From an uncultured Alphaproteobacteria bacterium (lineage in GTDB: Bacteria; Pseudomonadota; Alphaproteobacteria; Micavibrionales; Micavibrionaceae), in assembly GCA_946481105.1 (NCBI GenBank), contig CAMLMM010000038.1, forward strand, positions 1-18,200: a DNA stretch of 18,200 nt, given 5' to 3'. Below, piece by piece: positions 1-7,742 of this stretch; the first letter of the stretch is position 1, and the number at the start of each line of letters is the position of its first letter. Below the pieces are notes generated by a model. It saw only the letters and a program-made list of their open reading frames with translations, ran no database searches and was not told the origin of the DNA. A program made the position numbers and the translations under genes.

Positions 1-480
1 CCAGCTTATGCCCTTGTCATAGGCGAATGTTTTTTCTTCTTTATCCAGCAGTTTAAAACCATGTTTGAGCATGGCGGCTTTGGATGCATCGTTGCCATCA
101 CGGTGCGACGTGGTAATTTTTTTAATACCCGGTTGCTCCCGCGCCCAATTCAGGCGGGCCTCGTAAAACAAGCGGGACAGGCCGCGTCCACGATATTCAG
201 GCCGGATAAAACTCATGCCGAAATTGATCGTATCGAGCGGGCTATGATGATCAGGGAACGCACCGGTCAGGCCGATGGGATTATCCCCATGATAGAGGAT
301 AAACACGGCATTCGCCGGATTGGACAGGCAATCCTGCCAATAGGAATCCGGTTGCGCCGCTTCGGTTTCATACGAGCGGAGAAAGACGGATGGGTTTGTC
401 CGCACCGCTTCCAGCCGCATATCACGGAAGACGCGCCAGTCATCAACCATACATCGTTTCAGATATATATCATCTTTCAT
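1..480 (-). CDS. GNAT family N-acetyltransferase, 3' end outside window
   Basis: The minus strand reads open from an ATG at 480 to the window edge, giving 160 residues and no stop. GNAT enzymes transfer an acetyl group from acetyl-CoA to an amine. The fold signs are a strand pair around residues 58-75 (VFILYHGDNPIGLTGAF), the acetyl-CoA loop PEYRGRGLSRL at 94-104 (the R/QxxGxG/A motif in a slightly altered form), and the late motif NDASKAAMLKHGFK at 130-143. Only a few C-terminal residues are probably missing. The start lies 3 bases after the stop of the next gene upstream, so both are likely co-transcribed. The upstream GGGG is a weak ribosome binding site. The substrate cannot be told. Confidence 0.85.
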   Translation of the reverse strand, partial: MKDDIYLKRCMVDDWRVFRDMRLEAVRTNPSVFLRSYETEAAQPDSYWQDCLSNPANAVFILYHGDNPIGLTGAFPDHHSPLDTINFGMSFIRPEYRGRGLSRLFYEARLNWAREQPGIKKITTSHRDGNDASKAAMLKHGFKLLDKEEKTFAYDKGISW

Positions 481-483
481 TTT

Positions 484-1089
484 TTAACCCCATGATACAT
501 TTAATTCCGGCAAGGCATCCGTATTATACCGTACATAATTGGCGTGACCTGTGGGTGTGCCATCAGGCAATAAAGCATCGGTCTTGGTCAAAGTTTCCAG
601 ATCATAACCAAGCTTTTCGATCACGCGCCGGGACGCTACGTTCTCGGTGGCGGCGCAGATTTCCACGCGCCGTGCGTTTAATGCGTTAAAAGCAAACCAT
701 GTCAGAGCATTGGCGATTTCCGTCGCGTAACCTTGGCCCATGGCCGATTTCCGGACATAATAGCCGATTTCAAAGCGGCGGAATTCCCAGTCAAAACGGT
801 GCAAACCGGTCATGGCGACCATGTGACCTGCTTTGTTAAAGGCCGTCATCATCATGTCTTGGCGCAGAATATATTTGGCATGATTTTCACGTATGACTTT
901 CTCGGCGTCATCGACACTACCCAGACCCAGATTGGTCCAGGGCATCCATAATGCCAGGTCATCCCATGTTTCTTTTTTAACCTCGTACATCGCCGCGCCA
1001 TCGCCGGGTAATACATTCCGTATCATCAGGCGTGGCGTATAGATCGGCATAGGAATGTCGATCAATATCGGATCTTTAGTCGCAGTCAT
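484..1089 (-). CDS. GNAT acetyltransferase of the RimJ/RimL type
   Basis: This is a 201-residue protein. The N-terminal TPRLMIRNVLPGDGAAMYEV segment is typical of the Acetyltransf_3 (RimJ/RimL-like) group, which acetylates protein N-termini, small amines or antibiotics. Other signs are FEIGYYVRKSAMGQGYATE (106-124), containing the acetyl-CoA loop MGQGYA, and NVASRRVIEKLGY (150-162), the usual C-terminal GNAT motif. The start is supported by AGGAGA about 7 bases upstream. The gene sits directly before the partial GNAT gene with a 3-base gap, so a two-gene unit is likely. The real substrate is unknown; ribosomal protein acetylation is possible but not shown. Confidence 0.88.
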   Translation of the reverse strand: MTATKDPILIDIPMPIYTPRLMIRNVLPGDGAAMYEVKKETWDDLALWMPWTNLGLGSVDDAEKVIRENHAKYILRQDMMMTAFNKAGHMVAMTGLHRFDWEFRRFEIGYYVRKSAMGQGYATEIANALTWFAFNALNARRVEICAATENVASRRVIEKLGYDLETLTKTDALLPDGTPTGHANYVRYNTDALPELNVSWG

Positions 1090-1150
1090 TTTTAGTTCTC
1101 CTGTTCAACGCGCCATTTTTGGCTTTTTTTGTTTAGTCTGTAGTTTATTT

Positions 1151-1199
1151 CCCCTCACCCCAACCCTCTCCCGCTTATTTTTTTGGGGGAGAGGGAGGA
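1151..1199. repeat. Palindromic intergenic repeat, CCCTCACCC/CTCTCCC family
   Basis: The stretch holds CCCCTCACCCCAACCCTCTCCC followed by a T-rich loop and GGGAGAGGG. The arms at 1164-1172 and 1187-1195 are perfectly complementary over nine bases. It lies between two minus-strand GNAT genes and may also stop transcription of the upstream one. Related copies occur at 1989-2054, 5213-5305 and 9126-9207. Confidence 0.75.
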
Positions 1200-1207
1200 A
1201 TAAGGAA

Positions 1208-1678
1208 TTACGCTGCCTGCTTTACTAGGCTGACAGTTTCCTTGCTTTGCGTGGATTCATTGAAACCCAGCTGTTTATAAAACTCAATCGCCCCGGCATT
1301 CCAGCTTTGCGCCCCGATTTTAAAGCGTGTGGCGTTATGCTTTTGCTTTGCGGCCTGTATGATCGAGATCATCAGCACTTCGCCAATCCGCTGGCGGCGG
1401 AAGGCCTCGGCGACGAAGAGATTGTGAATCTCAAAGCCTATTACGCCCATGTGGAAATTATAGACCGGGAACCCGGCGGCAAAGCCGACCAGTTGGCCGT
1501 CATCGGTTTCCGCCACCAGCGTGATAACCGGCGCGTGAGCCCCGGTGGTCATCGTGTCGAACACCGTGCGGGTCAGGCCATGCGTGTCGCCGTGATACTG
1601 GCAGATGCCGGCCACCAGTTGTTCAAACCGGGTCCAGTCACCGCTGCGCACGGGGCGTATCTTGATAGCGACAGTCAT
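1208..1678 (-). CDS. GNAT family N-acetyltransferase
   Basis: The protein has 156 residues from the ATG at 1678. An ATG six bases further upstream (1684) is in frame, but AAAGGA ends only one base before it and seven bases before 1678, so the inner start is more likely. Residues 3-12 (VAIKIRPVRS) open like many GNATs. VITLVAETDDGQLVGFAAGF (51-70) is the central strand pair, FEIHNLFVAEAFRRQRIGEVLM (82-103) carries the acetyl-CoA loop, and NAGAIEFYKQLGF (127-139) is the closing motif. The pattern resembles diamine/polyamine-type acetyltransferases, but the substrate is not decidable. It is separated from the neighbouring GNAT genes by repeat-rich spacers and is probably transcribed alone. Confidence 0.88.
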   Translation of the reverse strand: MTVAIKIRPVRSGDWTRFEQLVAGICQYHGDTHGLTRTVFDTMTTGAHAPVITLVAETDDGQLVGFAAGFPVYNFHMGVIGFEIHNLFVAEAFRRQRIGEVLMISIIQAAKQKHNATRFKIGAQSWNAGAIEFYKQLGFNESTQSKETVSLVKQAA

Positions 1679-1743
1679 AATCATTCCTTTCCAGTTCTAT
1701 TTGGAAAAGCCGTACAAGTCGCAGTTTTTATGGGGTTTCTGTG

Positions 1744-1782
1744 ATCTGTCAGCTTTTCCGGTTCGGGGCTGACAGATTTTTC
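1744..1782 (+). terminator. Ten-base-pair inverted repeat, terminator-like on the plus strand
   Basis: ATCTGTCAGC at 1744-1753 is perfectly complementary to GCTGACAGAT at 1768-1777, with a 14-base loop and then a T-run. As a terminator it would act on plus-strand transcripts, but no plus-strand gene precedes it. Seen from the minus strand it follows the possible small ORF ending at 1786, without a T-run. It could instead be a regulator binding site upstream of the GNAT gene starting at 1678. Confidence 0.4.
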
Positions 1783-1785
1783 TGC

Positions 1786-1908
1786 CTAACCCAATCGGGC
1801 GCCCTGTTCAAACTTAATGCCAAATGCATGGCAGTAGTTTGCCGGCCCGGACATGGTCATGACCGGATTCCAGGATAGGCGGCGGGATTGGTTAAGCTTG
1901 TTAATCAT
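1786..1908 (-). CDS. Possible 40-residue protein, unrecognised
   Basis: An ATG at 1908 opens a 40-codon frame (MINKLNQSRRLSWNPV... ending in KFEQGARLG) in the 393-base spacer between two GNAT genes. Codon third positions are G/C rich like the neighbouring genes, and the frame ends just before the inverted repeat at 1744-1777. There is no clear ribosome binding site. It may be a small gene or a remnant of a longer one. No family is recognised. The rest of the spacer (1909-2077) holds only AT-rich sequence and a palindromic repeat. Confidence 0.3.
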   Translation of the reverse strand: MINKLNQSRRLSWNPVMTMSGPANYCHAFGIKFEQGARLG

Positions 1909-1988
1909 ACATTCATGAAAACACAGGCAAGTGATGTCTGCAACAAAAAATTTCAAGGATGAGAAATAATAATAGTTTTTTTATATAC

Positions 1989-2054
1989 ACCCTCTCCCTA
2001 ATCCTCCCCCTCATGGGAGGGAAGCGGCATGACATGCGGCGGGTGAGGGGATGT
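1989..2054. repeat. Palindromic intergenic repeat, CCCTCTCCC/GGGTGAGGGG family
   Basis: CACCCTCTCCC opens the element and GGGTGAGGGGATG closes it, with an inner CCTCCC...GGGAGG pair. The arms are less perfect than in the copies at 5213-5305 and 9126-9207. It lies 24 bases beyond the stop of the minus-strand gene at 2078-2491, where it could help end transcription. Confidence 0.65.
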
Positions 2055-2077
2055 AAAAGATGATTTTTAATACAACA

Positions 2078-2491
2078 TCACACAAAAGCCGGTTCGGGGA
2101 GGGGCGTGTGTTCCGGCGCCTGTAATGTTTCTGGAATGAAATGTGTAATACAAATAGGCAGTGCTGGCTGGTAAATGTTTGAGCGGTAATGGGTAGCCTT
2201 ACCCATTTTACGATGCTGTTGTGCCCATTCGATCATATGCACCCGCAATTCATTTTCATGCTCTAGCGTGTTCCAACTGGCGCGCAGATAAAAATCATGC
2301 AGGGTCAAAACAACGCCGACATCTTCATTCTGCACATGGCCCGTCGCGATACCGACGATATTGCCATGGTCCTCGGCCAGGTAAATCACATAGCCGTCGG
2401 CAATCTTAAAAGACATGGAACTGAGGGAGGTTCCCTGGATGATTTGCTGGAGATCGCGGATGTCCTGCGGGCCGCTGGGCCGGAATTTCAT
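2078..2491 (-). CDS. GNAT-like protein with degenerate acetyl-CoA motif
   Basis: The protein has 137 residues. The opening MKFRPSGPQDIRDLQQII and the strand pair GYVIYLAEDHGNIVGIATGHV (33-53) match the first half of a GNAT fold. LTLHDFYLRASWNTLEHENELRVHMIEWAQ (62-91) lines up with the usual motif A helix, but the expected R/QxxGxG/A loop is replaced by SWNTLEHEN. The C-terminal part, rich in proline, has no NxxAxxxYxxxGF-like motif. It may be an inactive or re-purposed GNAT, or a decaying copy. It starts at an ATG with AGGGA about 10 bases upstream and is apparently a single-gene unit. Confidence 0.65.
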   Translation of the reverse strand: MKFRPSGPQDIRDLQQIIQGTSLSSMSFKIADGYVIYLAEDHGNIVGIATGHVQNEDVGVVLTLHDFYLRASWNTLEHENELRVHMIEWAQQHRKMGKATHYRSNIYQPALPICITHFIPETLQAPEHTPLPEPAFV

Positions 2492-2682
2492 AATGTGCTT
2501 GTCCCTGATTTGATTAATTTTTATCGAATCAGTCTACATCATTTGCCGCTTGTCGTTGTCATGCGCTGCAAAAAAAATTGCAGATTACCTCTACTTTATT
2601 GGGAAATTAACATGTAATATATCTATCTGTAATTGTCTTTCTGCGTTATTTACTGAGTGTCTAATGAGCAGGGAATCAAAAA

Positions 2683-3783
2683 ATGCTTTTTAAAACGCAA
2701 AAGTCACGCGAGATGGAAGCCAAGCTCGCTGCGCTGGATAAATCGCAAGCCATCATTGAGTTCAATCTGGATGGAAAGATTCTGCGGGCCAATAAAAATT
2801 TCCTGAATACCGTAGGGTACGCCGCCGATGAAATCATCGGGCAGCACCATAGCATGTTTGTCGATACGGCCTATAAAAACAGTCCGGAATACCGCGAATT
2901 CTGGGACAAGCTGCGACGGGGGGAATATCAGGCCGCGCAATACAAGCGCCTGGGCAAGAATGGCAGGGAAGTCTGGATCGAGGCGTCGTATAACCCGTTG
3001 CTGAACAGTTTTGGCAAGCCGTATAAGGTTGTGAAATTCGCCACCGATATTACCAAGAAGGTTAATCTGCTGGGCGATGTCAATAAAAGCATCGCCGAAA
3101 TTCAGCAGGCTGTCGCCACAGTCGCGCATCAGGCTGAATCGGCGAGCAGCGCAGCCAGCCAGACATCGGACAATGTGCGGGCGGTGGCCACCGGGGCGGA
3201 TCAGCTCAATGTATCCATCAGCGAGATAGCGCATAATATGTCACGGTCCCGCGCCGAAGCCGACAATGCCTATGGCAAGGCCGAGGACGCCAACCATATC
3301 ACGCAGCGCCTGTCCCAGGCGGCGGAGAATATGAACGGCATTGTCGACCTGATACGTGACATCACCACCAAGGTTAATCTGCTGTCCCTGAACGCGACGA
3401 TTGAAGCCGCGCGCGCGGGAGAGGCCGGAAAGGGCTTTGCCGTTGTCGCCAGCGAAGTCAAAAATCTGGCATCCCAGGCGGCGCAGGCCACGGACCAGAT
3501 CAGCAGCGAGATTGAAGGGATGCAGAATATATCGGCGGGCGTGGTGGGCAGTCTGGCCGAGATTCGCAAATCGATCGACACGGTACGCAATTATGTGGGC
3601 GGTGTGGCCACAGCCGTCGAGGAACAGAGCGCGGTCGCGCAGCACATGTCCAGTAATATGCACATGGCGTCGAACTCGGTGACCGAAATTGGCGAAAATA
3701 TCTCATCCATCGCCATGGCGGTGGACGTGGTGAATGACGCGGTCGGCGACACGCGCAAATCCGCCGGGGGCCTTGTCAGATAA
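2683..3783 (+). CDS. Soluble PAS-domain methyl-accepting chemotaxis protein
   Basis: The 366-residue protein has one PAS domain (about residues 20-125; FNLDGKILRANKNFLNTVGY, ending in KVVKFATDITKK) followed by an MCP signalling domain (about 150-360). The highly conserved hairpin tip is at about 227-265: VNLLSLNATIEAARAGEAGK, then GFAVVASEVKNLA. There is no signal peptide or membrane segment, so it is a cytoplasmic receptor of the Aer/BdlA-like class. By family knowledge it would bind CheW and control CheA in response to a ligand or redox cofactor in the PAS pocket. CAGGGA eight bases before the ATG supports the start. No che genes lie nearby, so it is an orphan receptor. Confidence 0.93.
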   Translation: MLFKTQKSREMEAKLAALDKSQAIIEFNLDGKILRANKNFLNTVGYAADEIIGQHHSMFVDTAYKNSPEYREFWDKLRRGEYQAAQYKRLGKNGREVWIEASYNPLLNSFGKPYKVVKFATDITKKVNLLGDVNKSIAEIQQAVATVAHQAESASSAASQTSDNVRAVATGADQLNVSISEIAHNMSRSRAEADNAYGKAEDANHITQRLSQAAENMNGIVDLIRDITTKVNLLSLNATIEAARAGEAGKGFAVVASEVKNLASQAAQATDQISSEIEGMQNISAGVVGSLAEIRKSIDTVRNYVGGVATAVEEQSAVAQHMSSNMHMASNSVTEIGENISSIAMAVDVVNDAVGDTRKSAGGLVR

Positions 3784-3801
3784 GGGTTTTGGAAGATTTT
3801 T

Positions 3802-3830
3802 TTGCATATGCCGGGGTTTTCCGGTATAAA
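3802..3830 (+). promoter_or_regulatory. Sigma-70 promoter of rimO, predicted leaderless
   Basis: TTGCAT at 3802-3807 and TATAAA at 3825-3830 are separated by exactly 17 bases. The start codon of rimO is at 3838, seven bases after the -10 box, where transcription would begin. There is no purine-rich ribosome binding site in front of that ATG. A GCCGGG...CCCGGC inverted repeat also surrounds the -10 region. Confidence 0.6.
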
Positions 3831-3837
3831 CCCGGCC

Positions 3838-5181
3838 ATGACGACATCACCTAAACAATTATCTGTCCCAAAAGTGGGCGTTGTATCGCTTGGCTGCCCC
3901 AAGGCGCTGGTCGATTCCGAACGTATCATGACCCAGCTGCGGTCCGAGGGATATCAGTTTTCCAACACGCATGACGACGCCGATGTCGTGATCGTCAATA
4001 CGTGCGGCTTCCTTGATTCCGCCAAGGAAGAATCGCTCGCGGCCATCGGGCAGGCCATGAAAGATAATGGTCGTGTGATCGTCACCGGTTGCATGGGCGC
4101 GGAACCGGAACAGATCACCGCAAAATACCCGAATATTCTGGCCGTCACCGGCCCGCATCAATATGAGAGTGTCGTTAATGCCGTGCATGACGCCGCGCCA
4201 CCCGTGCATGACCCGTTTGTCGACCTCGTCCCTGAAGGCGGCCTGAAACTGACCCCGCGTCATTACGCGTATCTGAAAATTTCCGAAGGCTGCAACAACC
4301 GTTGCACATTCTGTATTATCCCGCATCTGCGCGGCGATCTGGTGTCCCGCCCGATCCACCATGTATTGTTCGAGGCCGAAAAACTTGTGAATGCCGGGGT
4401 CAAGGAACTGCTGGTGATTTCGCAAGACACATCGGCCTATGGCGTCGATACGAAATACGCCGAATACCCATGGAAGGGCGCACGCCGCAAAACAAAATTC
4501 TATGATCTCTGCGATGCGCTCGGCGATATGGGCGTGTGGGTGCGTCTGCATTACGTGTACCCGTATCCGCATGTCGATGATGCCATCCCGATGATGGCCG
4601 AAGGCAAAGTTCTGCCGTATCTTGATATCCCGTTCCAGCATGCCAGCCCAAAAGTGCTGAAAGCCATGAAGCGTCCGGGCAATCAGGAAAAAACCCTGGA
4701 ACGCATCAAGAAATGGCGAGAGATTTGCCCGGATATTGCGCTCCGTTCGTCCTTCATCGTCGGCTTCCCGGGTGAAACCGAAGATGATTTTGAAATGCTG
4801 CTCGAATGGATGCAGGAAGCGCAACTCGACCGCGCTGGATGTTTCAAATACGAAAACGTCGCGGGCGCGCCATCGCAAGGCCATGACAACCATGTGCCGG
4901 AAGAGGTGAAACAAGAGCGCTGGGAACGTTTCATGGAAATCCAGCGCCAGATTTCCGAAGCCAAGGCCCAGGCTAAAATCGGCAAGACGCTTGATGTCAT
5001 TATCGATGAAGTCGATGGCGAGGGCGGGGCCGATGCACGGTCCAAAGCCGACGCGCCGGAGATCGACGGCAAGGTTCTGCTGCGTGATGTCGGCAAGGAT
5101 GTCAAACCGGGTGATATTATCAAGGCGACCATCGAAGACGCCGACGATTATGATTTGTTTGGCGCGCCTGTGGGTAAATAG
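3838..5181 (+). CDS. rimO: Ribosomal protein S12 methylthiotransferase RimO
   Basis: RimO adds a methylthio group to a conserved aspartate of ribosomal protein S12 by radical SAM chemistry, using two iron-sulfur clusters. From the ATG at 3838 the protein has 447 residues. The N-terminal methylthiotransferase domain has its three cluster cysteines at 20 ([14 protein letters not shown]), 56 (NTCGF) and 85 (TGCMG). The radical SAM CxxxCxxC is CNNRCTFC at 152-159. A TRAM domain ends the chain (from about residue 380, with [10 protein letters not shown] and [18 protein letters not shown]). [11 protein letters not shown] and ISEGCNNRC distinguish RimO from MiaB. A TTG at 3802 would extend the frame by 12 residues, but that extension lies on the promoter and is not conserved-looking. 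The gene appears to be transcribed alone. Confidence 0.96.
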   Translation: MTTSPKQLSVPKVGVVSLGCPKALVDSERIMTQLRSEGYQFSNTHDDADVVIVNTCGFLDSAKEESLAAIGQAMKDNGRVIVTGCMGAEPEQITAKYPNILAVTGPHQYESVVNAVHDAAPPVHDPFVDLVPEGGLKLTPRHYAYLKISEGCNNRCTFCIIPHLRGDLVSRPIHHVLFEAEKLVNAGVKELLVISQDTSAYGVDTKYAEYPWKGARRKTKFYDLCDALGDMGVWVRLHYVYPYPHVDDAIPMMAEGKVLPYLDIPFQHASPKVLKAMKRPGNQEKTLERIKKWREICPDIALRSSFIVGFPGETEDDFEMLLEWMQEAQLDRAGCFKYENVAGAPSQGHDNHVPEEVKQERWERFMEIQRQISEAKAQAKIGKTLDVIIDEVDGEGGADARSKADAPEIDGKVLLRDVGKDVKPGDIIKATIEDADDYDLFGAPVGK

Positions 5182-5212
5182 TTTTTAGTAAAGAGTCTTT
5201 AGTGGGGAGTAT

Positions 5213-5305
5213 CACCCCCACCTAAATCCTCCCCCGTCAGAGGGGGAGGACTTGTGGGTGCCTATTTTCCTTCCCCCTTGACGGGGGAAGGTCAGGATGG
5301 GGGTG
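5213..5305. repeat. Double-hairpin palindromic repeat between rimO and the sigma-like gene
   Basis: Outer arms CACCCCCACC and GGATGGGGGTG enclose two hairpins: TCCTCCCCC...GGGGGAGGA and CCTTCCCCC...GGGGGAAGG. It sits between two convergent genes, ending four bases from the stop of the minus-strand gene, and probably serves as a two-way terminator. It shares CACCTAAATCCTC and GAGGACTTG with the copy at 9126-9207. Confidence 0.8.
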
Positions 5306-5308
5306 CAA

Positions 5309-6514
5309 TTACAGCGAATATTTTATACCCTGTTTGAGCGCATCAACGGACGATACCGCTCCGCTGAATGTTCCGTTGCGCAGGGCTTCGGGGCCAAGAC
5401 CAATCTTAGCCAGCGTGGCGCGTGTCCGGGCCATATTGGTTTTAATTGTACCTTCACTGCGGCCAAGAAATTCGGCCCACTCTGTCTGTGTCAGGTCAGG
5501 ATTTTGAAGAAAAGCTTCAGCGTATTCCAGTCCGTGGCGTACAGGGGTTTTGGGGTTCTCAGTAATATAATCGCGGATAGCCTGGACATAGGCGGCGGCA
5601 TCGGCTTGCTCTGCCAGAAGCAGGGGGTTCTGAAAACATTCGCTGATAGCGACGCTGGGGTCGGGTTCCAGCAGGTCGGCCAGAATATAATGACCTGATC
5701 CACCATGGTCGTCGTCGTCGCGTTCAGTATATTCGATCGACAAGGTATGATGCCGCCGCTGGTCGCGAAGAATGTCCTTTGCCTTGTTGTCTATGCAGCG
5801 GTTTATATAGGCAATCATTGTAATGGGCGTGTCGCCATAGGACCAGGTTCCGGTCAGCATTTTGTCGACGAGTTTGCTTTGAACCGTGCCGATAATGTCG
5901 TCTTCGGTGTATTTATCAAACTGGTATTTGAACAGGTTCTGATGAAGAAGACGCATATTTCGGGCAAAATATTGGCCCAGCGATTCCGCGTCACCCGCCA
6001 CGATTCCGGCGCAGAGCTTCAGGTTTTCTGGCGTGGCCTGTTTATTCGTGTCGGCGCGGCGCGGGGCGCTGGCTTTCTCAAAAACATCACGCATGGAATC
6101 TTCCCTTTCCGGTTGTTGCTGTTCCATAAACTGCTGAAGCCGAGCCAGACGTTGTCCGTATTCCTTGCCGCCTATCAGGCGCACCGCACGGCGTTCCAGT
6201 TTCAGCATTGAAGAGTCATTGTAGTAAAGCAGGAGGAGGTCACCAATAGCCTTATCTTTTGCTTTAACCTGAACCTTGCCGCCTTCAGCGTAGAAAGTCA
6301 TGTCGGGGGTCAGTGCATGAATGCTGTTATCCGCCAGCAGGATATGGGTAACGCTATGACGGTAATCGGATGCGTTCATCAGATCGGCAAGACGCGGCAG
6401 GTTAAACGCGCCGACCAGGCGGCCTGATGCGGTTTTTCGTGGGAGTTCTGCCTGATCAAAGGAAAAATCAAAGGCTCCGGCAATCGCCGTTTTTTTAAAA
6501 AATGAAGGAAGCAC
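5309..6514 (-). CDS. Sigma-70-like factor with an unrecognised N-terminal domain
   Basis: The 401-residue protein has a C-terminal half that reads as a sigma factor. Residues about 165-262 match region 2 (YTEDDIIGTVQSKLVDKML, then AYINRCIDNKAKDILRDQRR). Residues about 330-372 match a region 4 helix-turn-helix (LTQTEWAEFLGRSEGTIKTN, then MARTRATLAK). The acidic 262-290 segment links them. Residues 1-160 are not part of known ECF factors: 50-100 hold YRHSVTHILLADNSIHALTP then DMTFYAEGGKVQVKAKDKAI then GDLLLLYYND, which loosely resembles a Hint (hedgehog/intein) fold; 105-150 are basic and helical. The start is a GTG at 6514 with CAGGG eight bases upstream. No anti-sigma gene is adjacent. It could be an ECF-like sigma factor with a built-in regulator, or a sigma-like regulator. 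Target genes are unknown. Confidence 0.75.
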   Translation of the reverse strand: MLPSFFKKTAIAGAFDFSFDQAELPRKTASGRLVGAFNLPRLADLMNASDYRHSVTHILLADNSIHALTPDMTFYAEGGKVQVKAKDKAIGDLLLLYYNDSSMLKLERRAVRLIGGKEYGQRLARLQQFMEQQQPEREDSMRDVFEKASAPRRADTNKQATPENLKLCAGIVAGDAESLGQYFARNMRLLHQNLFKYQFDKYTEDDIIGTVQSKLVDKMLTGTWSYGDTPITMIAYINRCIDNKAKDILRDQRRHHTLSIEYTERDDDDHGGSGHYILADLLEPDPSVAISECFQNPLLLAEQADAAAYVQAIRDYITENPKTPVRHGLEYAEAFLQNPDLTQTEWAEFLGRSEGTIKTNMARTRATLAKIGLGPEALRNGTFSGAVSSVDALKQGIKYSL

Positions 6515-6569
6515 GCAAACCGCCCTGTTAAGACCGAAAAAATATTCTCTTTTTGTATATTAGAAAAAT

Positions 6570-6599
6570 ACCATAACCAGCCGCGTTGTGCTGCGTCAA
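6570..6599 (-). promoter_or_regulatory. Possible promoter of the sigma-like gene
   Basis: On the minus strand TTGACG (6594-6599) and TATGGT (6570-6575) are 18 bases apart, about 50 bases before the GTG start at 6514. The -35 box is good and the -10 box only fair. Confidence 0.35.
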
Positions 6600-6651
6600 T
6601 AAAATTCGTTGAAATCCAGGGTTGGAATGGAGAGGAAGCACAGGAAGGGAA

Positions 6652-6687
6652 TTTAAACGCAAGGCACGCAAAGGGCGCAAAGCTTTT
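6652..6687. repeat. TTTAAACGCAAAGG-type intergenic repeat, copy 1
   Basis: TTTAAACGCAAGGCACGCAA followed by AGGGCGCAAAGC and a T-run is a member of a GC-periodic intergenic repeat. Similar copies lie at 10870-10906 and, inverted, at 14054-14090. It is followed directly by a GTCATTCCGG element. The 349-base spacer 6515-6863 contains no gene that I can support. Confidence 0.6.
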
Positions 6688-6699
6688 CAAAATTTAACT

Positions 6700-6767
6700 G
6701 TCATTCCGGCGGAAGCCGGAATCTATTAGGCTGTAATCGAAAAGACTCCGGCCTTCGCCGGAGTGAC
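6700..6767. repeat. GTCATTCCGG palindromic repeat element
   Basis: GTCATTCCGGCGGAAGCCGG opens the element and CCGGCCTTCGCCGGAGTGAC closes it, each a small hairpin, so the whole is a nested inverted repeat. This sequence class is widespread in proteobacterial intergenic regions. It sits between the sigma-like gene and the DMT exporter gene. Confidence 0.75.
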
Positions 6768-6863
6768 AAAATCATATATTTTTCTTTGGTCAGAAATGAT
6801 AGAAACATGACCCTAAAATGCTCCGCATCCAGGAAATGACATTCTTTATGCATTTAAAAATTC

Positions 6864-7736
6864 TCACAGAGTCGAGAGCAGCAGACCGATAGCCCCCAGC
6901 ACAATCAGCGCGCTGGCCGCCAGCGATGCGTCATCCTCGGTGTTGCGGATATGGTTGAGGATATAAAGCCAGATTGGCGTACAGGTCATGATAATGCCTG
7001 GCATGGCCGGATGCGGCGCCAGCGTCAGCGCAAAAATTGAGAACAGCGCCATGCCCACCGTGAAAAATCCGGCGCAGAAAGCCCCCCATAACAGATCCTT
7101 GTTAAAAAATCCCATCGTGCGGCCCCCAGCAGGTTTGGGTATCGCGGCCAGCCAGGCCCCGACCGCGCAGGCGACCATTTCTAAAAACCCATAGGCCATG
7201 GAGGTACGATAAGCATGGGGCTGGGCTTCGAGGATGAGTTTCGCCAGCGCATCCATGATCCCGAAAGCCGCGCCGACCGGCAGGACAATCAGAAAGCTTT
7301 CCCAGTTGGCGTCGTTCCCGCGGACTTTCTGGAACGCGATCATCACAGTTGTGGCCGACATGGTCGCCAGGAAAACCTTGAACGTGTCCTTATGCAGGTC
7401 GGGCCGCTGGTCCGGCATCATCATCCACCACAGCATATAAGCGGAAATGGCGGCGATGGGAATAATCATGCTGGAGACCCGCCCCGTGCGCTTCATGGCC
7501 AGCCGGAAAAACAGGATCATGCCGATAGCAGTAACAACGCCATCCATGGTGGCGATGATATAAAACCATTTACCCGTCGGCCATTCCATATAGGGAATAG
7601 CGACGAGCAACAGTCCGACACCGATGGTCGCGCGCCAGGCGTTCATCATCTGGGCATCCAGGCGGAAGATACGGTTACATTCGGCCAGGGCCGCCGCGCA
7701 GAAACTGGCCGCCAGGGCCCAGAGAAACCAAGTCAT
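6864..7736 (-). CDS. DMT superfamily (EamA-like) membrane transporter
   Basis: The 290-residue protein is almost wholly hydrophobic, with about ten membrane segments. It begins with MTWFLWALAASFCAAALAEC and ends with LAASALIVLGAIGLLLSTL. The two-half layout, with a long middle loop near 108-125 (MMPDQRPDLHKDTFK), fits drug/metabolite exporters of the EamA type, although key family residues are weak. The substrate is unknown. It begins only 6 bases after the stop of the NhaD-like gene, so both are probably one operon. The ribosome binding site is weak, consistent with translational coupling. A general membrane permease of another family is the main alternative. Confidence 0.8.
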   Translation of the reverse strand: MTWFLWALAASFCAAALAECNRIFRLDAQMMNAWRATIGVGLLLVAIPYMEWPTGKWFYIIATMDGVVTAIGMILFFRLAMKRTGRVSSMIIPIAAISAYMLWWMMMPDQRPDLHKDTFKVFLATMSATTVMIAFQKVRGNDANWESFLIVLPVGAAFGIMDALAKLILEAQPHAYRTSMAYGFLEMVACAVGAWLAAIPKPAGGRTMGFFNKDLLWGAFCAGFFTVGMALFSIFALTLAPHPAMPGIIMTCTPIWLYILNHIRNTEDDASLAASALIVLGAIGLLLSTL

Positions 7737-7742
7737 CGTGTT

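Noticed and set aside
3859..4914. Long open frame of 351 codons on the minus strand within rimO
   Set aside because: It is antisense to rimO, which is certain from its cysteine motifs. GC-biased codons create such shadows.
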